From Oreohelix idahoensis (taxonomy: Eukaryota; Mollusca; Gastropoda; Stylommatophora; Oreohelicidae): a stretch of 64,000 bases of DNA. Within the stretch, counting starts at the first letter, position 1. Every line of letters starts with the position of its first letter. The position numbers and the translations under genes are program-made. Location: NCBI GenBank assembly GCA_024509875.1, contig JAMPIV010013750.1, positions 1-64,000 of the forward strand, read 5' to 3'. The notes under the pieces were generated by a model. That model did no database searches. It saw only the letters and a list, made by a program, of their open reading frames with translations, and was not told where the DNA came from. Below, one piece after another: positions 20,689-31,405 of this stretch.

Positions 20689-20998
20689 CTAAAAAAATGG
20701 TGTGTTAACATAAATGATTGCAGTTGGATAGTACTCAACAGTACCCCCAAAGGTTATACATGTAACATATTCATTGGTCGAACAACTTGGATGGACCAAT
20801 GATTGCCTGACTCCGATGGTGGTTGATCCTGAGTCTCTCAAAACAGATACTACCGCACCGTTGACTATCCCTCTATTGAAGATTAGGGAGCCTGTTCCGT
20901 CGTTAGCCGAAAGACTAACTTCTGGTAAAGTATGTCCACAATTCAGCACTGTCTCTTTGGCCTTCTGAAAAAGAACATTACAATCATGGCAACTATTT
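20689..20998 (-). CDS. Element 2 protease region
   Basis: It holds the C-x2-C-x13-C-x-H motif (SCHDC ... NCGHTLPE) and the retropepsin active site LRDSGSTTIG, ending at NTPFF and a TAG just after the T7 run. The ORF begins inside the inserted LINE (residues MLLWEWRVMNEN belong to the LINE 3' end). The true protein is continuous with gag on the far side of the LINE insertion. Confidence 0.85.
20691..20697 (-). other. T7 slippery run between PR and INT (element 2)
   Basis: The PR frame ends TTT TTT TAG. The INT frame is reached by slipping back one base on the T run, before the stop is decoded. Confidence 0.65.
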
Positions 20999-23778
20999 TC
21001 ATTCATAACCCTCCACTCCCAAAGGAGCATAGGCCTTCAACAAACACATGCCAAGTCCTCCTGTCACGTGCCATCATCTCAAGTTCTTTCCATGTTCTCC
21101 TCATCATTTTCACCTCTGTTTCCAACTCTCTTCTCCATGTACTTCTTGGTCTTCCTCTGCCTCTCTTGCCCTGGGGGTTCCAGAACAAGGACTGCCTTGT
21201 AATGCTATCAACAGGTTTCCTCAGTGTGTGTCCTATCCATCGCCATCGTCTTCTTCTCATCTCTTGTTCCACTGGCACTTGTCCAGTTCTTGTCATCAGT
21301 TCCACATTGGTAACCTTGTCATACCATTTTAATCCCTCTATTCTACGCAAGCACCCATTTATGAAAGTCTGTAGCTTTTTGGTTGTTGTCTTTGTTGTTC
21401 TCCATGTCTCCGAGCCATACAATAGGACTGACTTCACATTTGAGTTGAAGATTCTTATTTTCGTGTTGGATCCTATTTCTCTTGATCTCCATATATTTCC
21501 CAATGCAATGAAAGCTCCTCTTGCTTTTTGTATTCTTATTTTGATATCGCTGTCTGTCCCTCCAACTTTGTCTATATTACTGCCAAGATATGTGTATGAT
21601 TCTACATCTTGTATTGGCGTTTCTTTAAGTTCAACCCTGTTTTCATTACCTGCATTTATTCGCATTATTTTTGTCTTTTCCCTGTGTATTTTCAGACCCA
21701 ATTGCTGTGACCTCTCATCGAGTGTTTTCAATTTGTCCTGCATCTGATTACGGTTATGGGACAGGAGAGCCAAATCATCAGCAAAATCCAGATCATCCAA
21801 CTGCTTAGTCAGAGTCCACTGGATTCCATTTCTGTTGTGTGTTGTCGATGATCTCATAACCCAATCTATTGCCAGCAAGAAAAGAAATGGAGACAAGAGG
21901 CATCCCTGTCGCACTCCTGTTCTTATCCCAAATGGTTCTGTAAGCTGTCCTTCATGAAGAACTCTGCACGTCATGTCTTCATAGGTTTTCTTTATTAAAT
22001 TAATGATTTTCAGGGGAACTCCATAATGCCTCATCAATTTCCAAAGTGATTCTCTGTCCACACTGTCAAATGCTTTTTCGTAGTCCACAAATCCGATGTA
22101 TAGTGGTGAATTCCATTCCAGACTTTGTTCAACTATTATTCTCAAAGTGGCTATCTGGTCTGTACATGATCTGTTTTGTCGAAAACCTGCTTGTTCATCT
22201 CTCAATTTCTTGTCTATGGACTCCTTTAATCTCTCAAGGATAATCCTGTTCAATACCTTTCCTGGCACTGATAGTAACATTATTCCTCTATAATTTGTGC
22301 ACTCTTGTAGATTTCCCTTCTTAGGCAACTTAGCCGTGTCGATATCTGCTTTGATGGCCTCTGCTGGAATGCCATCAGGTCCAGACGCTTTTCCATCTCT
22401 TAGAAGCTTTATGGCTTTCTTTATTTCTTCCTTCGTTGGTCTTTCACCGTTAATTTGTAGCTCTTCTTCTGCTGGCTGGATGTCCGGCGGGTTTTGTGGA
22501 GCTGGTCTATTGAGAAGGTCCCCAAAATATTCTGTCCACCTCTTCATTTGCTCTTGTATATTGCTGAGCAGTTTCCCATTCTTATCTTTTATGAGGCAAC
22601 TTGTTTGCTTGTATTTCCCTGTTAGCTTCTTTGTGCTGCTATACAGTTCTCTCATATTTCCTTTGGCTGCAGCATCTTCTGCCTCTCTTGCCAACTTCTC
22701 AATATACTTCCTCTTGTCTCTTTTGATACTTCTTTTTACTTCTTTGTTTGCTTCTGTGTACACTTCTTGAGCCTTGGCTTTGGAACTTCTGGTTTTGCTT
22801 GTGTTTAACTCTGCCTTCTTCTTTATGCATATATGATCGATCTGATTTTCTGTTCTATGGTCTGGTGATATCCATGTTGCCTTGTGTATTCTCTTATGTG
22901 GAAACATGCTTCCTCCTATAGCCAGTTGATTTGAAGCACAGAAGTTTGCGAATAGTTCTCCATTTTCATTCATTACTCCTAGCCCATGTTTTCCCATGAC
23001 TTCTTCAAATCCAGTATTGACTGTACCTATCTTTGCATTCATGTCACCCATCAAAATTGTGATGTCTCTTCTTTTTACTTTATCCATAATTTCCTGTAGT
23101 TTAGTATATAATGCTTCTTTCACAGACTCTTCTTTGTCATTAGTTGGTGCATAACATTGGATGACATTGACATGAATTTTCTTTTTAGCTGTTTTGAAAA
23201 TAGCTGTTATTATTCTGGGTCCCACAGCTTCCCATTCAATGAGTGCTTTCTGTGCTTCTTTAGATAACATAAGAGCTACCCCTTCACTGTGGTGTGAACT
23301 TTCGTCTTCGTGTCCTGAGGACAGCACCAATTCACCTGTGATGAGTTTCTTCCTGTCTACCCCCTTCCACTTTGTTTCACACATTCCCAGAACCTCGATT
23401 TTGTATTCCCTCATTTCTGCTGCTACTTGTGCCACTTTCCCTTGTTCGTTCAATGTCCGAACATTCCAGGTGCCAAATCTGGAAGTTCTCCTAGAAGAAA
23501 GAAGGTTAGTCAGCAACACAGACTCCTTTCGGCTTTCTCTGTGTTGCATCATACGCCTCCCCGCGAGAGGACCTTCCCCTGTCTTGGATGGCTGTGTTTT
23601 ATTTCCTTTATTTGACTTGTCCATATTTGTTGAAGTTTTTTGTGGTTTAAATTTTTTTTACAGGATGGGGTAACCGGCCCCATGCCCAACCCTCCTTAGT
23701 CGCCTTCTACGACATGCTTGGCAGGGGACAGTGTTACTATTCTTTGCTCCCCTTTCGGGCCCCGGTAACACACGGGTG
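20999..23778 (-). mobile_element. Non-LTR retrotransposon inserted in element 2, 13-bp TSD
   Basis: The insert is flanked by ATGGCAACTATTT at 20986-20998 and 23779-23791. The unoccupied site is visible in element 3 (around 31700), which reads straight through. A 5' UTR of about 150 bp lies at 23625-23778, and the 3' end is at 20999 with a short ATGAATGA-type tail instead of poly(A). Confidence 0.93.
21003..23624 (-). CDS. Endonuclease-reverse transcriptase of the inserted non-LTR element
   Basis: 873 aa. Residues about 52-272 form an APE-type endonuclease (GTWNVRTLNEQG, CETKWKG, CYAPTNDKEE, ILMGDMNAKIG, KATWISPDHRTENQIDHI), which would nick the target. A basic linker follows. Residues about 395-680 are the RT (KEEIKKAIKLLRDGKASGPD, DEQAGFRQNRSCTDQI, YEKAFDSVDRESLW, GVRQGCLLSPFLF, catalytic FADD near residue 613). 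The C-terminal block has RRRWRWIGHTLRK and PQGKRGRGRPRSTWRREL. Two joins look like in-frame deletions compared with the family: after DHICIKKK, and between KADIDT and KLPKKGN, where the loop before RT motif 2 is missing. The frame is nevertheless fully open. It resembles the widespread RTE/CR1-like 'craniofacial development protein 2-like' proteins. Confidence 0.92.
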   Translation of the reverse strand: MDKSNKGNKTQPSKTGEGPLAGRRMMQHRESRKESVLLTNLLSSRRTSRFGTWNVRTLNEQGKVAQVAAEMREYKIEVLGMCETKWKGVDRKKLITGELVLSSGHEDESSHHSEGVALMLSKEAQKALIEWEAVGPRIITAIFKTAKKKIHVNVIQCYAPTNDKEESVKEALYTKLQEIMDKVKRRDITILMGDMNAKIGTVNTGFEEVMGKHGLGVMNENGELFANFCASNQLAIGGSMFPHKRIHKATWISPDHRTENQIDHICIKKKAELNTSKTRSSKAKAQEVYTEANKEVKRSIKRDKRKYIEKLAREAEDAAAKGNMRELYSSTKKLTGKYKQTSCLIKDKNGKLLSNIQEQMKRWTEYFGDLLNRPAPQNPPDIQPAEEELQINGERPTKEEIKKAIKLLRDGKASGPDGIPAEAIKADIDTAKLPKKGNLQECTNYRGIMLLSVPGKVLNRIILERLKESIDKKLRDEQAGFRQNRSCTDQIATLRIIVEQSLEWNSPLYIGFVDYEKAFDSVDRESLWKLMRHYGVPLKIINLIKKTYEDMTCRVLHEGQLTEPFGIRTGVRQGCLLSPFLFLLAIDWVMRSSTTHNRNGIQWTLTKQLDDLDFADDLALLSHNRNQMQDKLKTLDERSQQLGLKIHREKTKIMRINAGNENRVELKETPIQDVESYTYLGSNIDKVGGTDSDIKIRIQKARGAFIALGNIWRSREIGSNTKIRIFNSNVKSVLLYGSETWRTTKTTTKKLQTFINGCLRRIEGLKWYDKVTNVELMTRTGQVPVEQEMRRRRWRWIGHTLRKPVDSITRQSLFWNPQGKRGRGRPRSTWRRELETEVKMMRRTWKELEMMARDRRTWHVFVEGLCSFGSGGL

Positions 23779-25230
23779 ATGGCAACTATTTGCCACATTA
23801 TAATTAACGGCATAACATGTAGATGATGATTGCACCTGATTATTGTTATCTGTAACACTTGGGATCGTACCGGTAGTGAGTGCCGCCCCTGCACTGTGAT
23901 CAAAGCGTGCTGGTCTACGTGAGTGAGACCACTGTCGGTGATGGTCACCGGAATTATTACTCTGCCTACCGTTGTAGCTATTACCTCTAGATCTGTAATT
24001 ATGATTATTATTATGCCACTTATTACCATTGTTATTTGTAGTACCATTAAATGGTTTATTCCAATTTGACTTTTGTTGATAAGTATTGATATGTCTGAAC
24101 TGAGGTGACTGATTTCTAAATTGCTGCCTACCTCGGTTGAAATTACCATTATTGTTATAATTATTTTGCCCCTGATAATAATTGTCATTATATCTTTTAT
24201 TTGAAAAATTTCTATCAAGGCTCTGAGCTCTTGATCTATCCTTACCATAATATGCCATATTAGAAGCAACTGGTAATGGTTCTCTTTACTGAGAATTAGA
24301 TATGCTAACGTTGGAATGTGCAGTAAAATAATTGATTGCCATTTCTTCTAATGCAGCAATAGTAGGTGATTTGCTTTCCTGTAAGAAGGAAAAGAATGGT
24401 GGACTAACAGAGGATAGAACCTTATCCCTTAGTAACTAATCAACCAATTTATCTTAGGATTTATCTACACCAGCAAGTTCCACCCATCTATTAAAAGTAT
24501 TGCGTATATTCGCAATAAAGCCTGTGAAATCTTTATTTGACTCTGGTAGAAGAGTTTTAAACTTTAGTCTACATCCTTCCTCGTTTAAGTGAAATCGTCG
24601 TAATAATAAAGCTTTTATGGCATCATAATCACAAGCTGTTGTTGGATCAACATTCTCAGTTGCACTTAAGGGCTCACCATCTAGAAATTCACGGAGTTTT
24701 AGTGCCCATGCGGATTTATCCATTTTATTTGTCTTACATACCTGTTCAAAACGTAACAACCATGATGCTAAATCGTCGAAATTTAATTTGAACGGTGGTA
24801 ATTTGAAATTATAATAGCTTTTGGTTTGGTTGGATGAAGACGTATTCTGTGAATCAGTATTATGAACATTTGATAACACTTGATCTTTTAATTTTAATTC
24901 CTCAATACGCATCTGTATTAACCTTTCTTCTCCTTCTCTTTCACGTTTTCTTATGTTTTCTTGTTCAATCTGTCTCCTTTCCTCTCTTGCTAGTCTTCTT
25001 TCTTCTTTGGCCTCACGTTCAATCTCTTCTTGTTTAGCAATAGCTTTTCGCTCTTCTAATTCACGCTTCTTCTTTTCTTCCTTGGCTTCAAGTTCTTCTT
25101 GTTCTCGCTTTAATTCAGCTTTCTTCTCTTCTTCTTCTTCTTCTCGCTTTGCCATTGCCTTTCTCTCAGCTTCCTTAGCCTCATATTTTTCTAGTTCCGC
25201 CACTGCATATTCTTTAAGAGCACCTCCTAT
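23779..25230 (-). pseudogene. Element 2 gag, broken
   Basis: Two frames cover it. 25203-24454 has the Glu/Lys/Arg-rich coiled coil, then FKLPPFKLNFDDLASWLLRF and the capsid-like region to VELAGVDKS. 24258-23779 has the Asn/Gly/Arg-rich C-terminus. Between them, stop codons at around 24430-24455 and near 24290 interrupt what is open in element 3. The first about 20 residues are missing because the leader is joined directly to codon 20 near 25230. The C-terminal end is interrupted by the LINE. Confidence 0.85.
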
Positions 25231-26376
25231 ATGATATCATGCCATATGTAGCATGTGTAAACAGTAGTGACATGGACTACTAGTGCATTATGATGCAATC
25301 AAATTAGTCATCAAGTATTTTTTTAAGAAATTAATCCTAAGTATTATAATATTGTTATCTTATATTTATTTTATTCTATTATCAATATTATATAATTATA
25401 AATGAATACAATACAGTATACACATGAAACCAAAGTGTTACAACACGAAATCACGCCACAATTGACAATTTACAGACATTAAAAATGATCCTATAAACTG
25501 AAGCAGAATCGGAAGTGACGAAGTAAACTAAAAATGAGAATAGGTGAAACTTCATCAACTAAGAATCATGACGTCACATGGACTCATAGACGAACGTTAC
25601 AATATTTATATATGAAAATAAATTATAGGAAGATTAGAATTGACAAAATAGCTTACGGACAATGACAAAAATGAGTAAAATGAAACTTAGGACAGTAAAA
25701 TACAACAAGTATATACGTAACTTTACGACTAAAAACACCTAAGGTCGAATAAATTCAAATGCAAACGCAGTCTGCCACGAACGAAATTTCAGTGGATGCT
25801 TTGCCAAAATGAAATTATTCAACTAAACCTAATAGAACGATCTGGATTTTCGCGGTCAATTGACACTGACATAACGAAAATCCTGATTCCCGCCAACCGA
25901 CCCGCTAAGTGAACATTCAGACGACATTATAGAAACAAAACATGCAAAATATGTAATGAGAAAAAATATGCCTGCAAAAGGACTGGATTTATTACTGCCC
26001 TTGGGCCTAAAATTGTACTTATCTTTAATTGACGACTTCAATCCTCCGCAAGATGTTGGCAAGCATCAACATCAAAGTATCGATGTCTGGATTGATCGCA
26101 GAGGCATTGCTAACTTTGTTTCTATACATTCGTCGAAGAAAATTGATGATTTTTGACATTCAAGTTGATTATAGAATCCAACGGCCAAGTCTTCGTGTTG
26201 CGCCTAAGTATGACGTAAAATGAATATCAGTGCGCATGCGTCTTGAACTTTGCACGATCGTACGCCCTTTTGCTCGTAAGGAAAATCGAAAACCACTGTT
26301 ATTGACACTGTAATATTTTGCCTTGAACTGACAAATATTATTTCTTTAATTCATCAGCAACCACGCTGGCCACCAC
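25231..26376 (-). other. Element 2 leader (5' untranslated internal region)
   Basis: It is homologous to 40006-41154 of element 3, base for base over most of its length. It begins next to the LTR with a primer-binding-like TGGTGGCC (minus strand, 26368-26375). Open frames here recur in both copies and are not supported as genes. Confidence 0.75.
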
Positions 26377-27174
26377 TGTTACAGGGTCCTGTTCATGGCT
26401 ATCATCTGTTGAAGATGTATCTTAATCGAAACAGGGTATTTCATTAATAAATTGAGTGTCATCGTTTTATTCCTTCCGAACCCTGTCTATGAGTTTGTCC
26501 AAATTAATGTTCTTGAATGAACGATATCGTGCTTAAACATATAAGGAATGTATAAAAATGGCTTAACTGGTTAGCCAACCTTGAAGGTCATCATTGAGAC
26601 AAATCCTTCTTTTCGAGTCCACAAAACAATATATTTATTAACATCACAGTTCTATTCACGTAATAATTCATGCATAATAATCTTCACATTCCATGGATTC
26701 AATTTCATATTAGTGCAGTCCAGTCCGAACATAAATATCAATGATTATCGTCGACAAAACATGGTAGACTATGTATACACACTGCTGCGATGCAGTCAGT
26801 CGAAAATGAGACCTAGTAGTTTGCGAACTTGAATTATAATGATTAATCACTCCCGTAATCCGAATTCAATAACTAATGGTTATCCACAACCATTCTTACT
26901 TCATCACAATAAAGGCCTGACCCTCTGGTCAAAAATTCTCAAAGAAATACTTGCACTATAAAATATCCTGGGAGTAAGCGGAATACATCCGTCTCGTTCG
27001 GAGCTTATAATAAAAAGGTTAAACGTAAAACGTAGTCAAGCGGGACTATGTCAACCGTGACACGTCATAAAGTTACTATGCACTTCGCGTTCAATAAAAT
27101 ACCGTGAAGCGTGAAAAAACATTCTATATTAAAATCCATCTCAAGCATCCAATGTGCAACATTAAAAGTGCTCA
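26377..27174 (-). repeat. LTR X, middle copy shared by elements 2 and 3
   Basis: About 798 bp. It runs on the minus strand from TGAGCAC to CCTGTAACA (TG...CA). It is at once the 5' LTR of element 2 and the 3' LTR of element 3. The right limit is set where homology with 41155-41954 ends (27174/41954). A limit at GCAACA (27161) is also possible. Confidence 0.8.
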
Positions 27175-28361
27175 CAACTGTAGCAGACGACATCGTTAAA
27201 ACGTGTCGTAACATTCCAGTGACCGACAGTGGTAAAAAAAATCTATTCTATAGATTTTTGTGAATTAACTATATGAATTATCAAAAAAAATTTAACAATA
27301 CACGATATAAAGCCTACGATGTTCTGCCTAGAACAGTGTCGTAAGTCATGTCAATATAATACATGTCATGTAATACATGAAAATTATATTAAGTTAACTA
27401 AAGAAAAATTCATCTGTCAGAAAGGATAGTAAATAATTATCTACATAACTAAAAATCGTGTGTTGTATCATAAAATATACTAACTAAATATAGAATTAAC
27501 TAAATAATCAATGTCATATGTGTAATATGCTATAGAATTAAATTATAATTAAATAAAGCAACGTATTGTATCAATATGGAAGAAAGTAAAGAAAGTAAAG
27601 TAAAGAAAAGAACTATGGAGAATACCTGATAGTTAAGTAGTAAGAAAGCAATAGACTAAAAATAAAATAGATGTGTAAAGAATTAACTATGTATCCAAAT
27701 TAAAGTATCAGCTAACGAAAAAATAAAAAATATATCATGTTATATCATAATCAAATTCATGTAAGTTCTTAACTACATCAAATAGTAACTAATTATATCA
27801 CTGTAGTACTGATTTCAACTGTGTGATTATGTTTTGTTTTCTATTATTTTCTTTATATATATTTATCTTTTTCACACTGTTTTTTTATTTGATTCAATCC
27901 CAAAATAATGAAAATCCTATAATCAGTCATGAAGATCACTCTGTACTTAGTTCCTTCATGTGTGTAAACTACGGTTTGTTCCATACAAAGAGAAAATTCA
28001 TTCCACAAGCGATAATCTTGAGTTACACTGTTCCCATTTAAATGTAGGTAAACGTAAGTTCCATCCTATGTGTACTCGATTTTTGATTGAAGATCGTATC
28101 CGATTGATTTAGACATGTATAGAAACCGAACAAAGTTTCTTGAAATTTGATCGAAATTTATAACGTTCCATGAATATTCTGTCATCATGCTCATTGTTCC
28201 CAAACAGTTATGTTTTTTTCGACCTATCAAAAGTTGTATAGGAATAAGTAGAATTCCGTAAGGAACATCATTTCGTGGCTCCTTATGAGTGAACAGTAAG
28301 TCTTGTTATGAATATTAACGAATAACCTTGAGTATCTAAGTCTTTTCCGTTCTTTGGGTTG
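27175..28361 (-). other. Element 3 3' UTR
   Basis: It contains about 414 bp (about 27142-27555) missing from element 2. I saw no clear polypurine tract next to the LTR and no recognisable gene. The plus-strand frame 27823-28041 is a mirror of the one in element 2. Confidence 0.6.
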
Positions 28362-28955
28362 TTAGTCCTCAATGGAAGATGACGGAAGGCGCAACAGAGA
28401 GTCTGTCATCACATTTTCGCTGCCGGGAATTGATTCAATTTGAAAGTTGAATGGTTGAAGTGCTATTGTGAACTGCGCGAGTTTTGCATTCTTGTGGTTA
28501 GCTCGTCTTAGTGATGCTACGGACTTCTGGTCAGTCTGAATAATGAAAGGTGCGCCAAGAAGGAACTTATCTAGTTTCTGAATAGCCCATACTACCGCTA
28601 ACAACTCCTTATCTATCACGGAGTATTTGGTTTCAGTATTGGTGAGCTTTCTCGAAATAAACATCGTTGGGTGGAGTACGTCTTCGTGTTCTTGTAAAAG
28701 ACTACCTCCGATTCCATAATTGCTGGCATCTGTGCGTAAAATGAATATTTTTTTAAATATCTGGCAACCTTAAAATAGGTGGCCTGGAAAAAAGTGATAA
28801 TATCTGGTGAAATGTTTTGTCGCAGTCTGCCGTCCAGGTCACTTTCGCAGGCATGTCCTTCCTCAAAAGTGAGGACAAGACAGCTGTGATGGATGATAAA
28901 TTAGGTATGAATCTACTATAGTATTGGACGAAACCTAATAAACTCCTAACCTGTT
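28362..28955 (-). pseudogene. Element 3 RNase H, frameshifted
   Basis: The ORF 28664-28362 encodes KYSVIDKELLAVVWAIQKL, GAPFIIQTDQKS and SIPGSENVMTDSLLRLPSS, extending further than in element 2. Upstream RNase H residues (TDASNYGIGGSLLQ) exist in another frame. Breaks near 28745 and at the A run 28954-28959 are shared with element 2. Confidence 0.87.
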
Positions 28956-29699
28956 TTTTGTCTGAGGAATTGACAAATTTAAAATTTTAGATATATTATG
29001 GGGAACAGTTTGAATACGTCCCGCCCCAATAATATGTCCAAGGAAAGTTATTTCATGAAAAGCCACTTGTATTTTAGTGGGTTTAGCAGTTAAGTTATTT
29101 TCTCTTAAGATTTCCAAAACAGAATGAAGTCCAGACAAATGTTCCTCAAATGACGAACTAAATAAACATATGTCGTCAATGTATGTGATAATATCCTGTC
29201 TGTGTGATAAAATTTGTCGCATCATGCGAATAAAAGTAGCCGGTGCGTTCATCAGCCCAAAAGGCATAACGTTCCATTGGTAAAGACCTTGTGGAGTCGA
29301 GAACGCAGTAAAATATTTGGCTTTTTCGGTTAAGGGAATCTGCCAATATCCCTTGGTTAAGTCTATTTTAGTGAAAAATTTTGCAGTAGATAGACGAGTA
29401 AGTACGTCGTCAAGAATAGGATGTGGTTCACAATCAGCCACTGTCTGAGCATTTAGCTTCCTATAGTCTACACATAAACGAATGTTGTTGTCGTTCTTCC
29501 GAACAATGACTAAAGGTGAAGAAAATGGGGAGTTACTACTCTCTATAATTCCCAAGGACAACATTTGATTAAGTTCCATCATTGTCTTACTGAGATAGTG
29601 TACTGGAACCGAATATGGATGTACGCAAATAGGTGTATCATCCTTAAGTATTATGTCGTGACTAATACATGAAGTGCAACCAGGCTGATCAGTTAACAC
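28935..29699 (-). CDS. Element 3 reverse transcriptase
   Basis: 254 aa with the full Ty3/gypsy RT: VHYLSKTMMELNQML, SSPLVIVRKNDNNIRLCVDY, FFTKIDLTKGYWQIP, MPFGLMNAPATFIRMM and the catalytic YIDDICLFSSS block, then FLGHIIGAGRIQ. The frame is open upstream of the first Met to the TAG at 29826-29828, which separates it from the integrase ORF. It terminates early in the connection segment (RLGVY) at the short A run. Confidence 0.93.
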   Translation of the reverse strand: MLTDQPGCTSCISHDIILKDDTPICVHPYSVPVHYLSKTMMELNQMLSLGIIESSNSPFSSPLVIVRKNDNNIRLCVDYRKLNAQTVADCEPHPILDDVLTRLSTAKFFTKIDLTKGYWQIPLTEKAKYFTAFSTPQGLYQWNVMPFGLMNAPATFIRMMRQILSHRQDIITYIDDICLFSSSFEEHLSGLHSVLEILRENNLTAKPTKIQVAFHEITFLGHIIGAGRIQTVPHNISKILNLSIPQTKNRLGVY

Positions 29700-29825
29700 A
29701 TCTGAAAAAGATTCTAAAAGATCAGCAATCTGTTGCTGCTGTTGCGGTGTAGCCGACGGAGAAATGGTTACATCACGCCAGGATTCTGTAGCCTGTAAAG
29801 CAGGTACAGGTAAAGAGGTTTGTAC

Positions 29826-31001
29826 CTACGGAAAAGAAGATTCTTCTTCCTGAATTACAGATAGATTAGCATATTGACAAGAACCTATTGATTTGTCATC
29901 CAGATCATGAAAAATGGATTGTAGGTGTTGAGGGCGAGTGTGAAACTCCTTAAGCATGTTGATATGGTATAATTTATTATGACCCTTAATGTCTAGATTA
30001 TAGTCAAGGTCAGAAATTCTGTCGACAACTTTGTAAGGACCATTCCATGCAATTAATAGTCTATTTTCTTTTCGTGGGAGCAACACAAAAGCTTCATCAC
30101 CTGGGAATAACTGACGTAATCGTCTATTTCTATTCTGAAATTCTCGAGCCTTAAGTTTCACAGCCTCGGAGGAAGCTGTTGCCAACTGGCAAGCATCAAC
30201 AATTTTCTTACGTAAATTTATGACATACTCATATGATGACTGGGTATCCTGAGTCATCTCAGCATCAATCAGTAGATCCTTTATTAGTCCCATTGGACCT
30301 CTTGGTGGAGCACCAAATACTAATTGGAAGGGAGAGAAACCTGTCTGTTCATGTGGCACCTCTCGATATGCGAAAAGTACGGCTGGAAGTACTCTGTCCC
30401 AGTCCTGAGGATGTTTAACCATAACTTTGTGTATTAATTGCTTAATTGTACGGTTGAGACGTTCCACGGAACCATTGCTCATCGGGGGATATATGCTACT
30501 AAGATTTCGTCCGATGTCAAGGGTCTTCATTACTTCAGCCATGGTATCCGAAACAAATTGAGACCCATGGTCAGACAATATTTTCCTAGGAAAACCTAAT
30601 CTAGAAAAAATAAGTAATAGTGCATCTGCTACGTCTGCAGTAGTAGTAGATTTTAATGGAATCGCCTCTGGCCATCTTGTGCATAAGTCAATGCATGTCA
30701 GGACAAATCGGTGACCTCTGGCCGAAGGTAAGAGAGGACCAATAATATCAATGGCCATCTTATCAACAGGACGCACCGAGATGTCACATGCTTGTATTGG
30801 AGCAGTATGAAATGCTCCTCGTGACTTAACCTCTTGACAGATATCACATGAACGTACATATAATGATACGTCACGTGAGACACCTGGCCCAAAAAAAGAA
30901 GATAACACTCGAGAACGTGTGCGAGTGTATCCCATATGACCCGCGCATTGGGAGTCATGTGCATGTCGTAAAATGTAAGGCCTTAATGAAAAAGGTACCA
31001 T
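29826..31001 (-). CDS. Element 3 integrase
   Basis: 391 aa, nearly identical to the first 391 residues of the element 2 INT-RT ORF. It has H13...C55 zinc domain residues, DD35E residues D85, D144 and E180, and the C-terminal LLIAWNGPYKVV and INMLKEF segments. A TAG at 29826-29828 replaces a Glu that is present in element 2; RT follows in the same frame. The TAA at 31017-31019 precedes it. Confidence 0.93.
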   Translation of the reverse strand: MVPFSLRPYILRHAHDSQCAGHMGYTRTRSRVLSSFFGPGVSRDVSLYVRSCDICQEVKSRGAFHTAPIQACDISVRPVDKMAIDIIGPLLPSARGHRFVLTCIDLCTRWPEAIPLKSTTTADVADALLLIFSRLGFPRKILSDHGSQFVSDTMAEVMKTLDIGRNLSSIYPPMSNGSVERLNRTIKQLIHKVMVKHPQDWDRVLPAVLFAYREVPHEQTGFSPFQLVFGAPPRGPMGLIKDLLIDAEMTQDTQSSYEYVINLRKKIVDACQLATASSEAVKLKAREFQNRNRRLRQLFPGDEAFVLLPRKENRLLIAWNGPYKVVDRISDLDYNLDIKGHNKLYHINMLKEFHTRPQHLQSIFHDLDDKSIGSCQYANLSVIQEEESSFP

Positions 31002-31016
31002 AACCTGCTGTTTAAC

Positions 31017-31388
31017 TTATAATTTGTCCATATAACATCTGATTAAAATGTCATTTTTAATTTTAAACCAGTGTTTGTTATTGTTATTTAGTGTTAAGTT
31101 ATCATAGTCATTTACCAATGCAAAGAATTTTTTTAAAGAGTTGTCTTCTCTTTGTTTGGTGGCAAATAACGCTCTATCTATAGTTGAATGAATTTTCGTG
31201 TCGTCGTGGAGATCTGTTTCAGGAGTTGGAGTATCCCCTGTTGATAATGATTGAGCCTGGGCTCGAGTTGTCACGGCATTTGCTGGAAATAAATGATCTT
31301 TTTCCCATTCAGTAATCTCTTCTGGTGTACAATCTTTACTGCCGTGGATGCGTCCAACCATCAAGTCAGCTATTGGATTCTTCAACAT
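31017..31388 (-). CDS. Element 3 integrase N-terminal region
   Basis: 123 aa, identical to the element 2 counterpart except for a Val/Leu difference early on. It ends at the same TAA after CYMDKL, and the reading resumes in frame as VKQQVMVPFSL. Confidence 0.87.
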   Translation of the reverse strand: MLKNPIADLMVGRIHGSKDCTPEEITEWEKDHLFPANAVTTRAQAQSLSTGDTPTPETDLHDDTKIHSTIDRALFATKQREDNSLKKFFALVNDYDNLTLNNNNKHWFKIKNDILIRCYMDKL

Positions 31389-31405
31389 GCAAACCTTAAC
31401 ATTAC

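Larger units (their letters stand above)
16072..27174 (-). mobile_element. Element 2: Gmr1-like LTR retrotransposon, defective
   Basis: Read on the minus strand: 5' LTR X 27174-26377 (shared with element 3), leader to 25231, gag without its start, PR, INT, RT, RNase H, a 3' UTR, and 3' LTR X 16840-16072. The coding parts are nearly identical to element 3. Private lesions are a deletion joining leader to about gag codon 20, a LINE insertion at 20999-23778, a 4-bp deletion in RT near 18682, a nonsense codon at the end of RNase H, and loss of about 414 bp at the 3' UTR/LTR boundary. Lesions shared with element 3 are listed under findings. Confidence 0.85.

Noticed and set aside
20932..21747. 271-codon plus-strand frame
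   Set aside because: Antisense of the C-terminal RT region of the inserted LINE; no motif of its own.
24953..25234. Ser/Phe-rich plus-strand frame, repeated at 32877-33104
   Set aside because: Antisense shadow of the Glu/Lys/Arg-rich coiled coil of gag.
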